Source: Bacillus sp. SJS
GTDB lineage: Bacteria > Bacillota > Bacilli > Bacillales > Bacillaceae
Reading direction: 5' to 3'
NCBI RefSeq assembly: GCF_000732485.2
Contig: NZ_JAQV02000018.1
Span: 52,258-116,257, forward strand
Length of the DNA: 64,000 nucleotides
A program made the position numbers and the translations under genes. Positions 54,826-63,848 of this stretch are shown here, in pieces (the first letter of the stretch is position 1; each line of letters starts with the position of its first letter). The notes under the pieces were generated by a model. It did not search any database and was not told where the DNA came from. It was given only the letters and a program-made list of their open reading frames with translations.

Positions 54826-55785
54826 TTGCGAAAATATATATCCATCCTTTTTTGTTTGATGCTTCTGGCAGGATGCATGCAGCAGCCTGTCCAAAGTTCA
54901 ACGGAAAAGAAAATGAAAGTGGGCATTATGCTATCGGATGTCGGACTTGGAGATCAATCCTTCAGTGACTCTGCGTTCAGAGGGCTGCAGAAATCAAGAG
55001 ATGAGCTGGGCATTCAATTTGATTATAAAGAATTAAAAGATTCGAAAACCTATGAAAAAGGTTTAGAGGATTTAGTCAAAGCAGGAAATGATGTGGTGGT
55101 CGGCCTCGGTTTTATGGTTCAGGAGGATCTTGAAAAAGTAGCCAAACAGTATCCGAAACAGCGCTTTATTCTGATTGATGCGGTATCGGAGCTAAAAAAT
55201 ATTACATCCCTGACCTTTAAGGAAGATGAGGGAAGCTATTTAGCAGGAGCGCTTGCAGCCATGAAATCAAAGTCAGCTGTAATTGGCTTCGTTGGAGGAG
55301 CGGACGTCCCGCTGATCCGAAAATTTTTAGATGGCTTTCAAAAAGGAGCCATGGCGATTAATCCGGAAGTTCAAGTGAAATCCGTTTTTGCCGAGAATTT
55401 CGGAGATGATAAACTCGGAGCAAAGCTCGCCTCCGATTTAATTAAAGAGGATGCAGATCTTTTGTATGCTGCCGCCGGATTTACTGGGGTAGGTGTGCTA
55501 AAAGAGGCGCAAAGACAGGGTGTATATGGAATCGGAGTGGACAGTGACCAATATTTCTATGCAGAAAAAGCGGTTATTACATCGATGCTGAAAAACGTAG
55601 ATGTTGCCATTTATGAAATGATAAAGAATTACAAGAAAAGCGGGAAGCTGCCTGAAGGGCATGTGGAATTCGGCATTGCAGAAAATGGTGTCGCCCTGGC
55701 TCCAATTCGCATTTTGGAACTGTCTTCTGAAGAGCAAAGCAAGCTGGACAGTATGATCCAAGAATTCGGAGGGACAGCAAAATGA
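54826..55785 (+). CDS. BMP/PnrA-family substrate-binding lipoprotein (Med-like)
   Basis: A 319-aa protein, TTG start after AAAAGGGGAG. Lipobox LAGC17. The basic-membrane-protein fold shows [44 protein letters not shown] and [10 protein letters not shown]. The last is where nucleosides are bound in PnrA-type proteins. No ABC permease or ATPase gene follows; instead its stop overlaps the start of a chemoreceptor gene by 4 bp. It most likely presents a ligand to that receptor; the ligand could be a nucleoside. Confidence 0.88.
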   Translation: MRKYISILFCLMLLAGCMQQPVQSSTEKKMKVGIMLSDVGLGDQSFSDSAFRGLQKSRDELGIQFDYKELKDSKTYEKGLEDLVKAGNDVVVGLGFMVQEDLEKVAKQYPKQRFILIDAVSELKNITSLTFKEDEGSYLAGALAAMKSKSAVIGFVGGADVPLIRKFLDGFQKGAMAINPEVQVKSVFAENFGDDKLGAKLASDLIKEDADLLYAAAGFTGVGVLKEAQRQGVYGIGVDSDQYFYAEKAVITSMLKNVDVAIYEMIKNYKKSGKLPEGHVEFGIAENGVALAPIRILELSSEEQSKLDSMIQEFGGTAK

Positions 55786-57434
55786 CGATACGCAAACGCC
55801 TGATGATCAATATTTTGGGGATGATGGGGCTCGCTGCCGGACTGATCGTTTTCATCATTATAAGTATGCTTTCCATTCAATCCTCCAACCAGGATTATGT
55901 TCCGATTATGATGGATGTTCAGCAGCTTGATGCCGATATGAACGGTCTTAAACAAAGCATCAGCAACTTCTCGTTTTCTTTAACAGATGCGCAAAAGGAT
56001 GAGTCACTGCTAGGAATGAAAAAAGTAGAAAATCGAATTTCGAGCTTGGACAAAAGACTGGGGAAGGATACAGACGCAGTATTATTTACCCGTGCTAAGC
56101 AAAAATATGAGGCTTGGAAGCCGGAAGCAATGGCCGCTCTGCAATCCAAAAACTCAGCTGAGGCAAAGCGCCAATCCATCCGAATTGAAGGCATTCAAAA
56201 TGACATCTATATGCTGAATGATCAATCCAAAGCTTATTATGATGCGCTTCAAAAAGATTTAAAAAACCAAATTACCTTTGTTATTTTTTCAGCCATAATC
56301 GGGAGTCTTCTTCTGTTAATCGTTTCCGCGGTAATTGCAGTCCGGATTACATCCAGGATTACGAAACCGCTCAAAAAACTTTCAGAAAATGCGAAGCAAA
56401 TTACTGAAGGAAATCTTTTGGTGGAAGAAGTTCCGTATAAAGGGAAGGATGAAATTGGCGTTTTAAATGAAGCGTTTGGACAAATGACCAATCAGCTAAA
56501 GGCCCTCCTTTTCTCCATCGACAGTGTGAGCAAGGATGTCGAGGGGTTTGCGAAGCAGCTTGAGACCGATAACCGTGCACTAACCGAAATCAGCAACCAG
56601 GTGGCGGTTTCAACTGATGAATTGTCCGCAGGTTCGCAATCCATATCTGAGGATCTGCAGGATGCTGTCAACCTGATTGATGAGATGGACCGCAGTTTTC
56701 AAAAGAACGTTGAGACAAGCAACCTTGTCTTTAATCATGGAAAGATTGCACAGGAGGCTGTTCACACAGGCAAGGCCGCAATTGATAATCAGAAATCGCT
56801 GATTAGGAGCAACCTGGAAGCAAGCGAATATATCCAAAAAACCTCCATGGAATTTGCAGGCTATACAGCTAAAATTGAAGACATGGCAAAAATCGTATCA
56901 GGGATAGCGGATCAAACCAATTTGCTTGCCCTTAATGCAGCCATTGAAGCAGCAAGAGCGGGTGAAGCTGGAAAAGGCTTTGCTGTTGTGGCGGAGGAAG
57001 TAAGAAAGCTCGCTGAACAATCTGCCAGTTCTACTCATCAGATTTTTGATATGGCCGCCATGATCAAAAAAGGCATTACTGAAGTTTCAGCCGCTGTTGA
57101 CGGAGGCATGAATCTTGCCCATAAGCAGGAGGATACCATGATGGAGACAACCCAGACCTTTATGGATATCGAGAAAGCTATGAATGATATATCAGAAGAG
57201 TTGAGTTTATTAAACACTGGCCTTGTGAATTCAAAGGATTTAGGCGGCAAGGTGCTTAATAATGTTGAAAGCATCAGCGCGGTTGTAGAGGAAACAGCTG
57301 CGGGAAGCGAGGAAATTTCCGCTTCCACAACTGAACAGCTTGCGGCTTTTGAAAAACTGACAGCTAAAGTAACGGAGCTGAGAGTGCTGACAGATGATTT
57401 GAATATTACACTTGCTCAATTTACGATTAAATAA
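55782..57434 (+). CDS. Methyl-accepting chemotaxis protein coupled to a BMP lipoprotein
   Basis: A 550-aa protein. TM1 about residues 9-30; an extracellular four-helix domain of about 130 aa; TM2 about residues 163-185; HAMP ([20 protein letters not shown]); long signalling coil with the conserved tip [43 protein letters not shown]. It signals to CheA/CheW, which are not in the window. The ATG overlaps the lipoprotein stop. The ectodomain is small and helical, consistent with sensing a liganded lipoprotein rather than the ligand itself. Confidence 0.92.
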   Translation: MTIRKRLMINILGMMGLAAGLIVFIIISMLSIQSSNQDYVPIMMDVQQLDADMNGLKQSISNFSFSLTDAQKDESLLGMKKVENRISSLDKRLGKDTDAVLFTRAKQKYEAWKPEAMAALQSKNSAEAKRQSIRIEGIQNDIYMLNDQSKAYYDALQKDLKNQITFVIFSAIIGSLLLLIVSAVIAVRITSRITKPLKKLSENAKQITEGNLLVEEVPYKGKDEIGVLNEAFGQMTNQLKALLFSIDSVSKDVEGFAKQLETDNRALTEISNQVAVSTDELSAGSQSISEDLQDAVNLIDEMDRSFQKNVETSNLVFNHGKIAQEAVHTGKAAIDNQKSLIRSNLEASEYIQKTSMEFAGYTAKIEDMAKIVSGIADQTNLLALNAAIEAARAGEAGKGFAVVAEEVRKLAEQSASSTHQIFDMAAMIKKGITEVSAAVDGGMNLAHKQEDTMMETTQTFMDIEKAMNDISEELSLLNTGLVNSKDLGGKVLNNVESISAVVEETAAGSEEISASTTEQLAAFEKLTAKVTELRVLTDDLNITLAQFTIK

Positions 57435-57439
57435 GGATG

Positions 57440-57469
57440 AAAGCTCCCCTTTTTTGGGGGGCTTTTTTT
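57440..57469 (+). terminator. Terminator of the lipoprotein-chemoreceptor pair
   Basis: AAAGCTCCCC / GGGGGGCTTT stem with six-T loop and a final run of seven T. Confidence 0.88.
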
Positions 57470-57554
57470 GTCGGAAACCCTCTAATTCCCAGATTAACAA
57501 GGCTGAATTCAGGGAAAAAGTATCGATATCTGCATCTTAAGGAGAGGTCCAACT

Positions 57555-58577
57555 GTGTTGATCAACTTTATTCTTGGCATCGCATCAAAAGCTCTGAGCA
57601 AGCTGTTCAGCTTTGCGACTGCCTCTTTTCTTGGCCGGGTTCCTTCAAAAGACGATTCCAAAGTGAGCCTGATTGGAGTGCTCTCTTTTTATTGGCTGCT
57701 GGTCGCTATCACATTTATTTTCCCGAAAGCATCCCGAAGCCTTATTCCGCTCGCGCCCGATGATCCTAACCTGGTAAGGCTTATGGCCGCTGTCCTGCTG
57801 ATTGGTATCCCGCTATTCAATGGCTGGTTGACCACCCGGGTGGAAAATTATTCGGGTAATCACCACTCCTTCTTTATGCAAATACTGATGGGATTCCCTG
57901 TTACCATCATTATGAGTTTTTTGGTGGTGTCGCTTGTGATTACGATTCCAATTATTAAAGCACCTTATATTATCAACATGTATTATCTGGACACCATAAA
58001 AATTATGATTAAAAAAGGGCAATTTGATCAGGTGTATGATCAAATGAAGGAGATTTTGTCTGATTTTACATTTAAAGAAGAGGATCCCCCGAAAGTGATG
58101 CAATACCAATTTAACTTTTTAACCTGGGTTCAAAGCAAAATCTTCCATAAGCACATGTCCAAGGATATGAGGGTTTTAAAGGGGGAGGAAGATGGAGAGC
58201 ATTTTCAGATTATCCTCCATGCTACGGATATCGCCATTACGGCTAAAAGAAAAACAGCAACGAAGCTCCGTTCGATCCTTGCTGAAAGCATAAATGAAGA
58301 GTACGTATACTTTTCATGGGACGATCCTTCCCATGAAATTGAGGATGAAATCCTGAAATATAAGCATAGGCTTGCAAATAACGAAGACGTCAGTGCTGAA
58401 AATATTAAGCGTTTAGCGGAGAAAATTAAAGAAACCGGTCTTTCCCAGGAAGAGTGGAACTCGATCCGCAGACAGATTTATAAGCTGCAAATTGCGTATT
58501 ATGACCGGGAAACTGGAGATCTGCCGAGCAAAATAACGGTTGTACCTGATTATTTAATGGCATCAAAAGAACATTAA
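57555..58577 (+). CDS. Membrane protein of unknown function
   Basis: A 340-aa protein I do not recognise. GTG/TTG-type start at 57555 (TTG; MLINFILGIASKALSKLFSFATASFLGRVPSK) after GGAGAGG. Membrane segments lie at about residues 42-58, 73-92 and 108-135. The remaining 200 residues are soluble and charged, with a KRKTATKLRSILAESINEEYVYFSWDDPSHEIEDEI region. No cysteine pairs, signal peptide or enzyme motifs stand out. It is a single gene between two terminators, next to a chemoreceptor pair, without evidence of a link. Confidence 0.75.
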   Translation: MLINFILGIASKALSKLFSFATASFLGRVPSKDDSKVSLIGVLSFYWLLVAITFIFPKASRSLIPLAPDDPNLVRLMAAVLLIGIPLFNGWLTTRVENYSGNHHSFFMQILMGFPVTIIMSFLVVSLVITIPIIKAPYIINMYYLDTIKIMIKKGQFDQVYDQMKEILSDFTFKEEDPPKVMQYQFNFLTWVQSKIFHKHMSKDMRVLKGEEDGEHFQIILHATDIAITAKRKTATKLRSILAESINEEYVYFSWDDPSHEIEDEILKYKHRLANNEDVSAENIKRLAEKIKETGLSQEEWNSIRRQIYKLQIAYYDRETGDLPSKITVVPDYLMASKEH

Positions 58578-58614
58578 AAAAAGAGACAGCGGATGAATTC
58601 CCGCTGTCTCTTTT
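58576..58614. terminator. Bidirectional terminator
   Basis: AAAAGAGACAGCGG / CCGCTGTCTCTTTT stem, 8-nt loop, between the membrane-protein gene and the 43-aa gene. Confidence 0.9.
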
Positions 58615-58744
58615 ACAAATGATCCGTTTTTTTGGAAAACTGTTTTTTTCCGGCTTTACGGTTTTGATCTTCGAGCATATTTTTTGCATGCTCTTTTGCG
58701 TTGTTATCTTTCGCCTTTTTATCGTTATCACTTGTTTGCGGCAT
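58613..58744 (-). CDS. Small DUF3941-type protein (43 aa)
   Basis: Translation from ATG 58744 gives a 43-aa, very charged protein: MPQTSDNDKKAKDNNAKEHA, ending GKKQFSKKTDHL. The DNNAKxHxKNM and KxxSKKTDHL blocks match the DUF3941 family of small Bacillus proteins as I remember it. Function unknown. It is downstream of no other gene on this strand. Confidence 0.7.
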   Translation of the reverse strand: MPQTSDNDKKAKDNNAKEHAKNMLEDQNRKAGKKQFSKKTDHL

Positions 58745-58807
58745 CTTTCATCCCGCTCCTTTCGAATGGAGATGGTGTTAGGATAACCGCCAGGCTTTCA
58801 GATTATG

Positions 58808-59665
58808 TCACAGATCCTTGTTTAGAAAAAAGAGTGCAATCGTTCCCGGTCCAGAATGGGATCCAACGGCTGAACCAATCATATTAATAAAGACTTCCTT
58901 TGGGGAAAACTCCTCAAGGATCATAGCCTTCAGTTCTTCAGCCGTTTCAAGGTCATCTCCATGGCTGATGGCAATGACTTGGTTATCTATTCCCTGGCCC
59001 CGTTCCTTCATGAGATCCACCATCCGGCGGAAAACCTTTTTGCGCCCTCTGATTTTCTCTAGAGGAATGAGTTTCCCGTCTTCAACATGCAGGAGCGGCT
59101 TGATATTCAGCAGGCCGCCTACAAACGCGGAAGCCTTGCTTACCCGTCCGCCGCGTGCCAGATATTCAAGATCATCTACTGTAAAAAGATGCTCCATATG
59201 CTCAGCATAGTTTTTTACAGATTCCTCAATTTCATCTAGAGAGTGACCAGCATTGGAAAGCTCCAATGCCCGTCTTACAGCAAGTCCGCATCCGAGAGAA
59301 GCACATTTTGTATCGATAATTGAAAGCTTGAAGTCCGGATATTCCTCCCTCACTTCATTTGCAACCATCACAGCTGTCTGATAGGTCCCGGACAGTTCAG
59401 AAGAAAAAGCTACGTATAGCGCGGTTTGGCCTTTTTCTGCAAGCCCCGTAAACACTTCCTTTACTGTCATCGGGTTGCACTGGGATGTTTTAGCCGTATG
59501 TCCTGCTTTCATCTCATCATAAATATCTTTAGATTGAATGGTCAGCAAATCTTCATAGTCTTCGCCTTTAAGATGAACTCCAAGAGGAAGGAGGATCACA
59601 CCGGTATTCTCGAAAAAATCCAATGGCAGATCGCTTGCACTGTCCGCTATAATTTGAACGTTCAT
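58808..59665 (-). CDS. yitS: DegV-family fatty-acid-binding protein YitS
   Basis: A 285-aa protein with the DegV pattern: IIADSASDLP at residues 5-14, TSQCNPMTVKEVF, VAFSSELSGTYQ, VDDLEYLARGGRVS and the SAVGSHSGPGTIALFF end. Family members (FakB) bind a fatty acid and present it to the kinase FakA; a fakA gene is not here. Position next to yitT matches B. subtilis. ATG start with AGGTG upstream. Confidence 0.9.
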   Translation of the reverse strand: MNVQIIADSASDLPLDFFENTGVILLPLGVHLKGEDYEDLLTIQSKDIYDEMKAGHTAKTSQCNPMTVKEVFTGLAEKGQTALYVAFSSELSGTYQTAVMVANEVREEYPDFKLSIIDTKCASLGCGLAVRRALELSNAGHSLDEIEESVKNYAEHMEHLFTVDDLEYLARGGRVSKASAFVGGLLNIKPLLHVEDGKLIPLEKIRGRKKVFRRMVDLMKERGQGIDNQVIAISHGDDLETAEELKAMILEEFSPKEVFINMIGSAVGSHSGPGTIALFFLNKDL

Positions 59666-59842
59666 ATGTACACCTCAGTTTTTCAATTATTTTCTATATT
59701 TTACTTGATATTAAATAAAAAGAATACGAATAAATTCACTACACATTGTATAGCAAGGAGCAAGCCTTGACAAACAATGTATTTGGAAACGCATAAATGG
59801 GGTAAACCAAAATAAGAACATCGTCTCGGGAGGTATCCAATA

Positions 59843-60685
59843 ATGATTAAAGAAGAATCCAGAAAAATTATCGTCGTCATTTTCGGGGCGCTGCTGAATG
59901 CAATTGCGCTGAATTTGTTCCTAATCCCCGCAAAAGTGTATGCAAGCGGATTTACCGGCGTCGCGCAGCTCATTTCAAATATACTGACCCGGTATACGCC
60001 GTTTAACGTTTCCACAGGGATCCTGCTGCTTCTACTCAACATCCCGGTATTCTTTTTAGGCTGGAAGATGGTTGGTAAGTCGTTTACCATTTACAGTATA
60101 ATAAGCGTAGCTGCTACAACTGTTTTTCTCGGATTCATCCCGCTTCAGGGAATTTCGGGGGACATATTGCTTAATGCTGTATTTGGCGGTGTCATTGCCG
60201 CGGTAGGTGTCGGTTTAACACTAAAATACGGTGCTTCCACAGGGGGGCTGGATATTGTCGCCATGGTGCTGTCCAGGATGAAGGACAAGCCTGTCGGCAC
60301 GTATTTTTTCATGCTGAATGCCGTCATTATCTTCTCAGCGGGCGTATTGTTCGGGTGGGAAAAAGCCCTATACACTTTAGTTGCTCTTTATGCATCCACT
60401 CGCGTCATTGATGCTATTCATACCAGATATGAAAAATTGACAGCTATGATCGTAACGAAAAAGAGTGAGGAATTAAAAAAAGCAATTCATGCCAAGCTGG
60501 TACGGGGAATTACAGCAGTTCCCGCAAAAGGCGGTTTTACAAACGAAACAAAGGAAATGCTGGTAATGGTCATCACAAGATACGAGCTGTATGACCTTGA
60601 AAAAACCATTCAGGAAGTGGATCCCCATGCCTTTACCAATATCGTGGAAACAACAGGGATTGTCGGTTCCTTCCGAAAAGACTAA
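59843..60685 (+). CDS. yitT: YitT-family membrane protein
   Basis: A 280-aa protein: five N-terminal membrane segments (NAIALNLFLIPAKVYASGFTGVAQLIS, GASTGGLDIVAMVLSRMK) and a C-terminal DUF2179 domain (KKAIHAKLVRGITAVPAKGGFTNETKEMLVMVITRYEL). The family is widespread in Firmicutes and its transport function is not defined. GGGAGG precedes the ATG. The ipi-like gene starts 10 bp later. Confidence 0.92.
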   Translation: MIKEESRKIIVVIFGALLNAIALNLFLIPAKVYASGFTGVAQLISNILTRYTPFNVSTGILLLLLNIPVFFLGWKMVGKSFTIYSIISVAATTVFLGFIPLQGISGDILLNAVFGGVIAAVGVGLTLKYGASTGGLDIVAMVLSRMKDKPVGTYFFMLNAVIIFSAGVLFGWEKALYTLVALYASTRVIDAIHTRYEKLTAMIVTKKSEELKKAIHAKLVRGITAVPAKGGFTNETKEMLVMVITRYELYDLEKTIQEVDPHAFTNIVETTGIVGSFRKD

Positions 60686-60695
60686 GAGGTGTATA

Positions 60696-61157
60696 ATGAA
60701 AAAAACGCTCCTGTTTCTGTGCATAATCCTGCTCTCAGCCTGCACCAATAAGACGGATGAAGGAAAAGAGGTGACTGCACCGATGGAGAAAACAAATCAG
60801 GTACTATTGAAAGCATCAGCGGAGGGAAGTGCTGATCAGGCTGTTTTAAAGCTAATCATCCAAAATGATACGGACATAAAAAAAACCTTTTCCTTTCAGA
60901 CTGGACAAACCTATGAACTGACCGTGCTGGATTCTGAAGGAAAGGAAATGTACAAATATTCCAAAGGTAAGATGTTTACGCAGGCTTTAAGAGAAATAGC
61001 ACTCGAGCCCGGGGAGAAAAAGGTATATCAGGAAGTTTGGGGATATGATAAAAAGGTCTCACCTGGCGAATATAAGGTGATAGCAGTATTCCTTGGAAAA
61101 GAAAAAGGCGGAGAGACTTTGACGGCAAAAGGCACACTGGAAATACCTGAATCGTAA
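60696..61157 (+). CDS. ipi: BsuPI-type proteinase inhibitor homologue with lipoprotein signal
   Basis: A 153-aa protein from ATG 60696. Its BsuPI fold (VLLKASAEGSADQAVLKLIIQNDTDIKKTFSFQTGQTYELTVLDSEGKEMYKYS ... LEPGEKKVYQEVW) corresponds to B. subtilis Ipi at the same place. Unlike Ipi, which is intracellular, it starts with a signal ending LLSAC16, a good lipobox. It should therefore be outside the membrane and act on extracellular proteases or have another role. Confidence 0.85.
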   Translation: MKKTLLFLCIILLSACTNKTDEGKEVTAPMEKTNQVLLKASAEGSADQAVLKLIIQNDTDIKKTFSFQTGQTYELTVLDSEGKEMYKYSKGKMFTQALREIALEPGEKKVYQEVWGYDKKVSPGEYKVIAVFLGKEKGGETLTAKGTLEIPES

Positions 61158-61160
61158 ATG

Positions 61161-61186
61161 AAAACCGCCCGGGTAAGGGCGGTTTT
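61161..61186. terminator. Bidirectional terminator between ipi and the DUF3813 gene
   Basis: AAAACCGCCC / GGGCGGTTTT, 6-nt loop. Confidence 0.88.
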
Positions 61187-61189
61187 CAT

Positions 61190-61366
61190 TTACTCCGTGC
61201 GGCTTTCTAAATCCTGCTGAAACTCCTGAAGCTGGGCTTTTTCAGCCTCAGAACTGTTGGCATAAGCAGAAGATAGGGCATTTTTAGCACGATCGATGGA
61301 GGCCTGATCGTGAGGAGCAGCTTCATTTACGGATTCCCGCGCTTTTTGAAATAATTTATTCCCCAT
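61190..61366 (-). CDS. Small DUF3813 protein (58 aa), YizC position
   Basis: Translation from ATG 61366 (GGAGGG 7 nt upstream) gives 58 aa: MGNKLFQKARESVNEA..., then AKNALSSAYANSSEAEKAQLQEFQQDLE. This is the DUF3813 pattern and the position of B. subtilis yizC as I recall it. It is fully helical and charged; function unknown. It lies 1 bp from the next small gene upstream, so the two form a unit. Confidence 0.78.
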   Translation of the reverse strand: MGNKLFQKARESVNEAAPHDQASIDRAKNALSSAYANSSEAEKAQLQEFQQDLESRTE

Positions 61367-61367
61367 C

Positions 61368-61529
61368 TTAAAACCCTCCGAGAGAAAGATCTTCCGCTTG
61401 TTCCTGCTTGCGGCTGACCTGTTCTTCTGCTTCGGCCATTGTCAAATGGTAAGGAATGCGTTCATCGTGCAGAGCAACCGCATTTTTTCCTTGCTGAATA
61501 AAACGTCTCGATTTTCCGCTGCCCATCAT
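61368..61529 (-). CDS. Small basic/amphipathic protein (53 aa)
   Basis: From ATG 61529 (GAGGAG 6 nt upstream; a second ATG at 61526): MMGSGKSRRFIQQGKNAVAL..., ending AEDLSLGGF. The sequence ERIPYHLTMAEAEEQVSRKQEQ is amphipathic. I do not recognise the family. The stop is 1 bp before the DUF3813 start, whose ribosome binding site lies in its last codons. Good translation signals and tight packing make it credible. Confidence 0.65.
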   Translation of the reverse strand: MMGSGKSRRFIQQGKNAVALHDERIPYHLTMAEAEEQVSRKQEQAEDLSLGGF

Positions 61530-61553
61530 TACCAGCTCCTCAGGGTTTAGAAT

Positions 61554-61590
61554 AAAAGGGACTCCTCCAGAACGAAGGAATCCCTTTTAT
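61554..61590 (-). terminator. Terminator of yitU
   Basis: AAAAGGGATTCCT / AGGAGTCCCTTTT stem on the minus strand; it separates yitU from the two small genes, whose promoter I could not identify. Confidence 0.8.
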
Positions 61591-61630
61591 CTTTAGCTTA
61601 ATCCACTATCTTATGGGTGGGAATTTACGC

Positions 61631-62443
61631 TTATAAATCCAATTCTTTTTTCAAATAAACCGCAACTCCATCATCCATATTGGATAGCGTTTCTTTGTTG
61701 GCCGTTTCTTTTACAATATCAATCGCATTTCCCATCGCGACACCCTGGCCGGCAAACTCGAGCATCTCCAAATCGTTATCTTCATCTCCAAACGCAATCA
61801 CACGCTCAGGAGGAATACCAAAGTGATCTGTAAGCTTTTTCAGTCCGACCGCTTTATTCATGCCGGCTTTAATAATTTCAATGACGTGCCATGGCGCTGC
61901 CCATCTCCGGTGCTCAACCACTTCTGCATGAACGTCTGATAAATAAGAACGGATCTTATCTACGTTTTGCTCTTCAGCGTGGATGAGAATACTCGTAACA
62001 TCCTCACCGAGCGTTTCGCCAAGATGGCCAATCGTCATTTCAGGATCGCCCATGCTGAACACATCCAGAAGCCGCTCATCATGTTTATGGAAATAAACGC
62101 GGTCCTTAACCTCAGCAAGCATATTATGTACACCGTGTTTATCCGCAGTTTTTACAATTTCCTGAACGACATCAAGCTCAAGAGTCGTATGAAACATACC
62201 CCAGCTGTCATCCTTTGGGTGATGAACGAACGCTCCATTAAAATTAACAATCGGAGTATCCAGTGCAAGCTCTCTGTAATAAAGCGAGCTTGAACGGTAA
62301 GGCCTGCCTGTGGCGATGCAAACAATGTGCCCGGCTGCCCTTGCTTTTTGTATGATTTCCTTTGAGTAGCTGGAAATCGTTTTATCATCGCGCAAAAGTG
62401 TTCCATCTAAGTCCAATGCAATCAAATAAGGTTTGTTATCCAT
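61631..62443 (-). CDS. yitU: HAD-superfamily (Cof-type) phosphatase YitU
   Basis: A 270-aa protein from ATG 62443 with AAGGGAGAA upstream; 7 more residues are possible from 62464. HAD motif I is D11-LD13-GTLL; motif II is IATGRP; the type-IIB cap lies in the middle; motifs III/IV are K of GMNKAVGLKKL and FGDEDNDLEML. Cof-type enzymes hydrolyse sugar phosphates and flavin phosphates; B. subtilis YitU has been reported to dephosphorylate the riboflavin precursor ARPP. Confidence 0.92.
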   Translation of the reverse strand: MDNKPYLIALDLDGTLLRDDKTISSYSKEIIQKARAAGHIVCIATGRPYRSSSLYYRELALDTPIVNFNGAFVHHPKDDSWGMFHTTLELDVVQEIVKTADKHGVHNMLAEVKDRVYFHKHDERLLDVFSMGDPEMTIGHLGETLGEDVTSILIHAEEQNVDKIRSYLSDVHAEVVEHRRWAAPWHVIEIIKAGMNKAVGLKKLTDHFGIPPERVIAFGDEDNDLEMLEFAGQGVAMGNAIDIVKETANKETLSNMDDGVAVYLKKELDL

Positions 62444-62604
62444 AAGTTCTCCCTTAATCATCATTTTCTTAGTCCCTATGGTTATTATATCAAAAATACT
62501 CCAGTCTTAACGAATTCTAAAGACTGCGGATTTTTTTAAAAGAAACCAAAAGCATGATACACTATATTCAGATAAGGTGTTAGCACAACAAGGAGGATGC
62601 TTTA

Positions 62605-63390
62605 GTGGTCATTGTGGAGAGAATAATCGCGGGCGGAGTACCAAGTCTGCATGTTGTTAAAGAAGAGCTGAAAAATGAGCAAACACCGTTTGTGCTTTTT
62701 GTGCACGGTTTTACAAGTGCAAAGGAACACAATTTGCACTATGCATACCTGCTCGCTGAAAAAGGAGCCAGAGTTGTCCTTCCGGAAGCCTTATATCATG
62801 GTGAACGATCAGAATCCATGCCGCCAATGGAATTGAACGTCCGCTTTTGGGACATCGTAATGAATACCATTCATGAACTGAAGGCGATCAAGGATTTCTT
62901 TCTGAATGAGGGATTGATTGATGAATCCAGAATTGGCGTATCCGGAACCTCTATGGGTGGAATTGTTACGCTTGGGGCACTTACCCAATATCAATGGATT
63001 ACCGCAGGAGTCAGCTTAATGGGCAGTCCCCACTACGTCCACTTTTTACGAAAACAGGTGGACTATTTGAGAGATGCAGGGCATGTCCTGCCAATTTCAG
63101 ACGAAGATCTGGAAGCGAAAATGCAATCGCTCGAGCCATTTGATCTGAGCTTACATAAAGAGAGTCTAAATGAACGTCCGCTCCTGTTCTGGCATGGAGA
63201 AAAAGACCAAGTCGTACCTTTCAAGCCGACATGGGCGTTTTATGAGGACATTCGGTCTGCCTACGAGGCCAATCCGGACAACATTCAGTTTATTCGGGAT
63301 CCGAATGCCGACCATAAAGTATCCAGAGAGGGCTTGCTTGGACTTGTAAATTGGTTCGAGACTCACCTTTCCCTGAGCACGCGGGTTTAA
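62605..63390 (+). CDS. yitV: Alpha/beta hydrolase (esterase) YitV
   Basis: A 261-aa protein from GTG 62605 with AAGGAGG upstream. FVHGFTSAKEHNLHYAYLLAEKG supplies the oxyanion region; the nucleophile elbow is GTSMGG near residue 116; the acid lies in HGEKDQVVPF and the histidine in DADHKVS-type end (NADHKVSREG). It is cytoplasmic; substrate unknown. Divergent from yitU and 59 bp before yitW, as in B. subtilis. Confidence 0.9.
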   Translation: MVIVERIIAGGVPSLHVVKEELKNEQTPFVLFVHGFTSAKEHNLHYAYLLAEKGARVVLPEALYHGERSESMPPMELNVRFWDIVMNTIHELKAIKDFFLNEGLIDESRIGVSGTSMGGIVTLGALTQYQWITAGVSLMGSPHYVHFLRKQVDYLRDAGHVLPISDEDLEAKMQSLEPFDLSLHKESLNERPLLFWHGEKDQVVPFKPTWAFYEDIRSAYEANPDNIQFIRDPNADHKVSREGLLGLVNWFETHLSLSTRV

Positions 63391-63449
63391 CAATTAAGCA
63401 AAGTCCGTTATAATGCGGAAATAGGCACTGAATGAAGGAGTGAACCAAA

Positions 63450-63758
63450 ATGGAAGAAGCATTAAAAGAAAATCTCATGGGCGCGCTTGAACAAGTCGTC
63501 GATCCTGAACTTGGAATCGATATCGTCAACCTCGGCCTCGTATACGATGTTGAAATGGATGAAGCGGGTGCAACTACTGTCACCATGACCCTGACATCCA
63601 TGGGCTGCCCGCTCGCTGGAACAATCGTAGACCAAGTGAAAATTGCACTTGGCGATATCCCGGAAGTAAAAGAAACCGAAGTGAACATTGTCTGGAATCC
63701 GCCGTGGTCCAAAGACCGCATGTCACGCTACGCAAAAATTGCGCTGGGCATTACCTGA
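63450..63758 (+). CDS. yitW: MIP18/SufT-like iron-sulfur assembly protein YitW
   Basis: A 102-aa DUF59 protein: LEQVVDPELGIDIVNLGLVYDV and TSMGCPLAGTIVDQV, with the conserved cysteine in MGC, then VNIVWNPPWSKDRMS. Members assist Fe-S cluster maturation. ATG has a GGAG site 11 nt upstream. Confidence 0.93.
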   Translation: MEEALKENLMGALEQVVDPELGIDIVNLGLVYDVEMDEAGATTVTMTLTSMGCPLAGTIVDQVKIALGDIPEVKETEVNIVWNPPWSKDRMSRYAKIALGIT

Positions 63759-63770
63759 TCTATCTAGTAC

Positions 63771-63808
63771 AAGCACCGCTTGCCTTATTGGCAGGAGGTG
63801 CTTTTTTT
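63771..63808 (+). terminator. Terminator of yitW
   Basis: AGCACC..TTGCC / TGGCA..GGTGCT stem with a small internal loop and seven T. Confidence 0.85.
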
Positions 63809-63848
63809 GTCGGAACAGAGTGATGCTGGTGATGCTCTTTGGGGTGTA

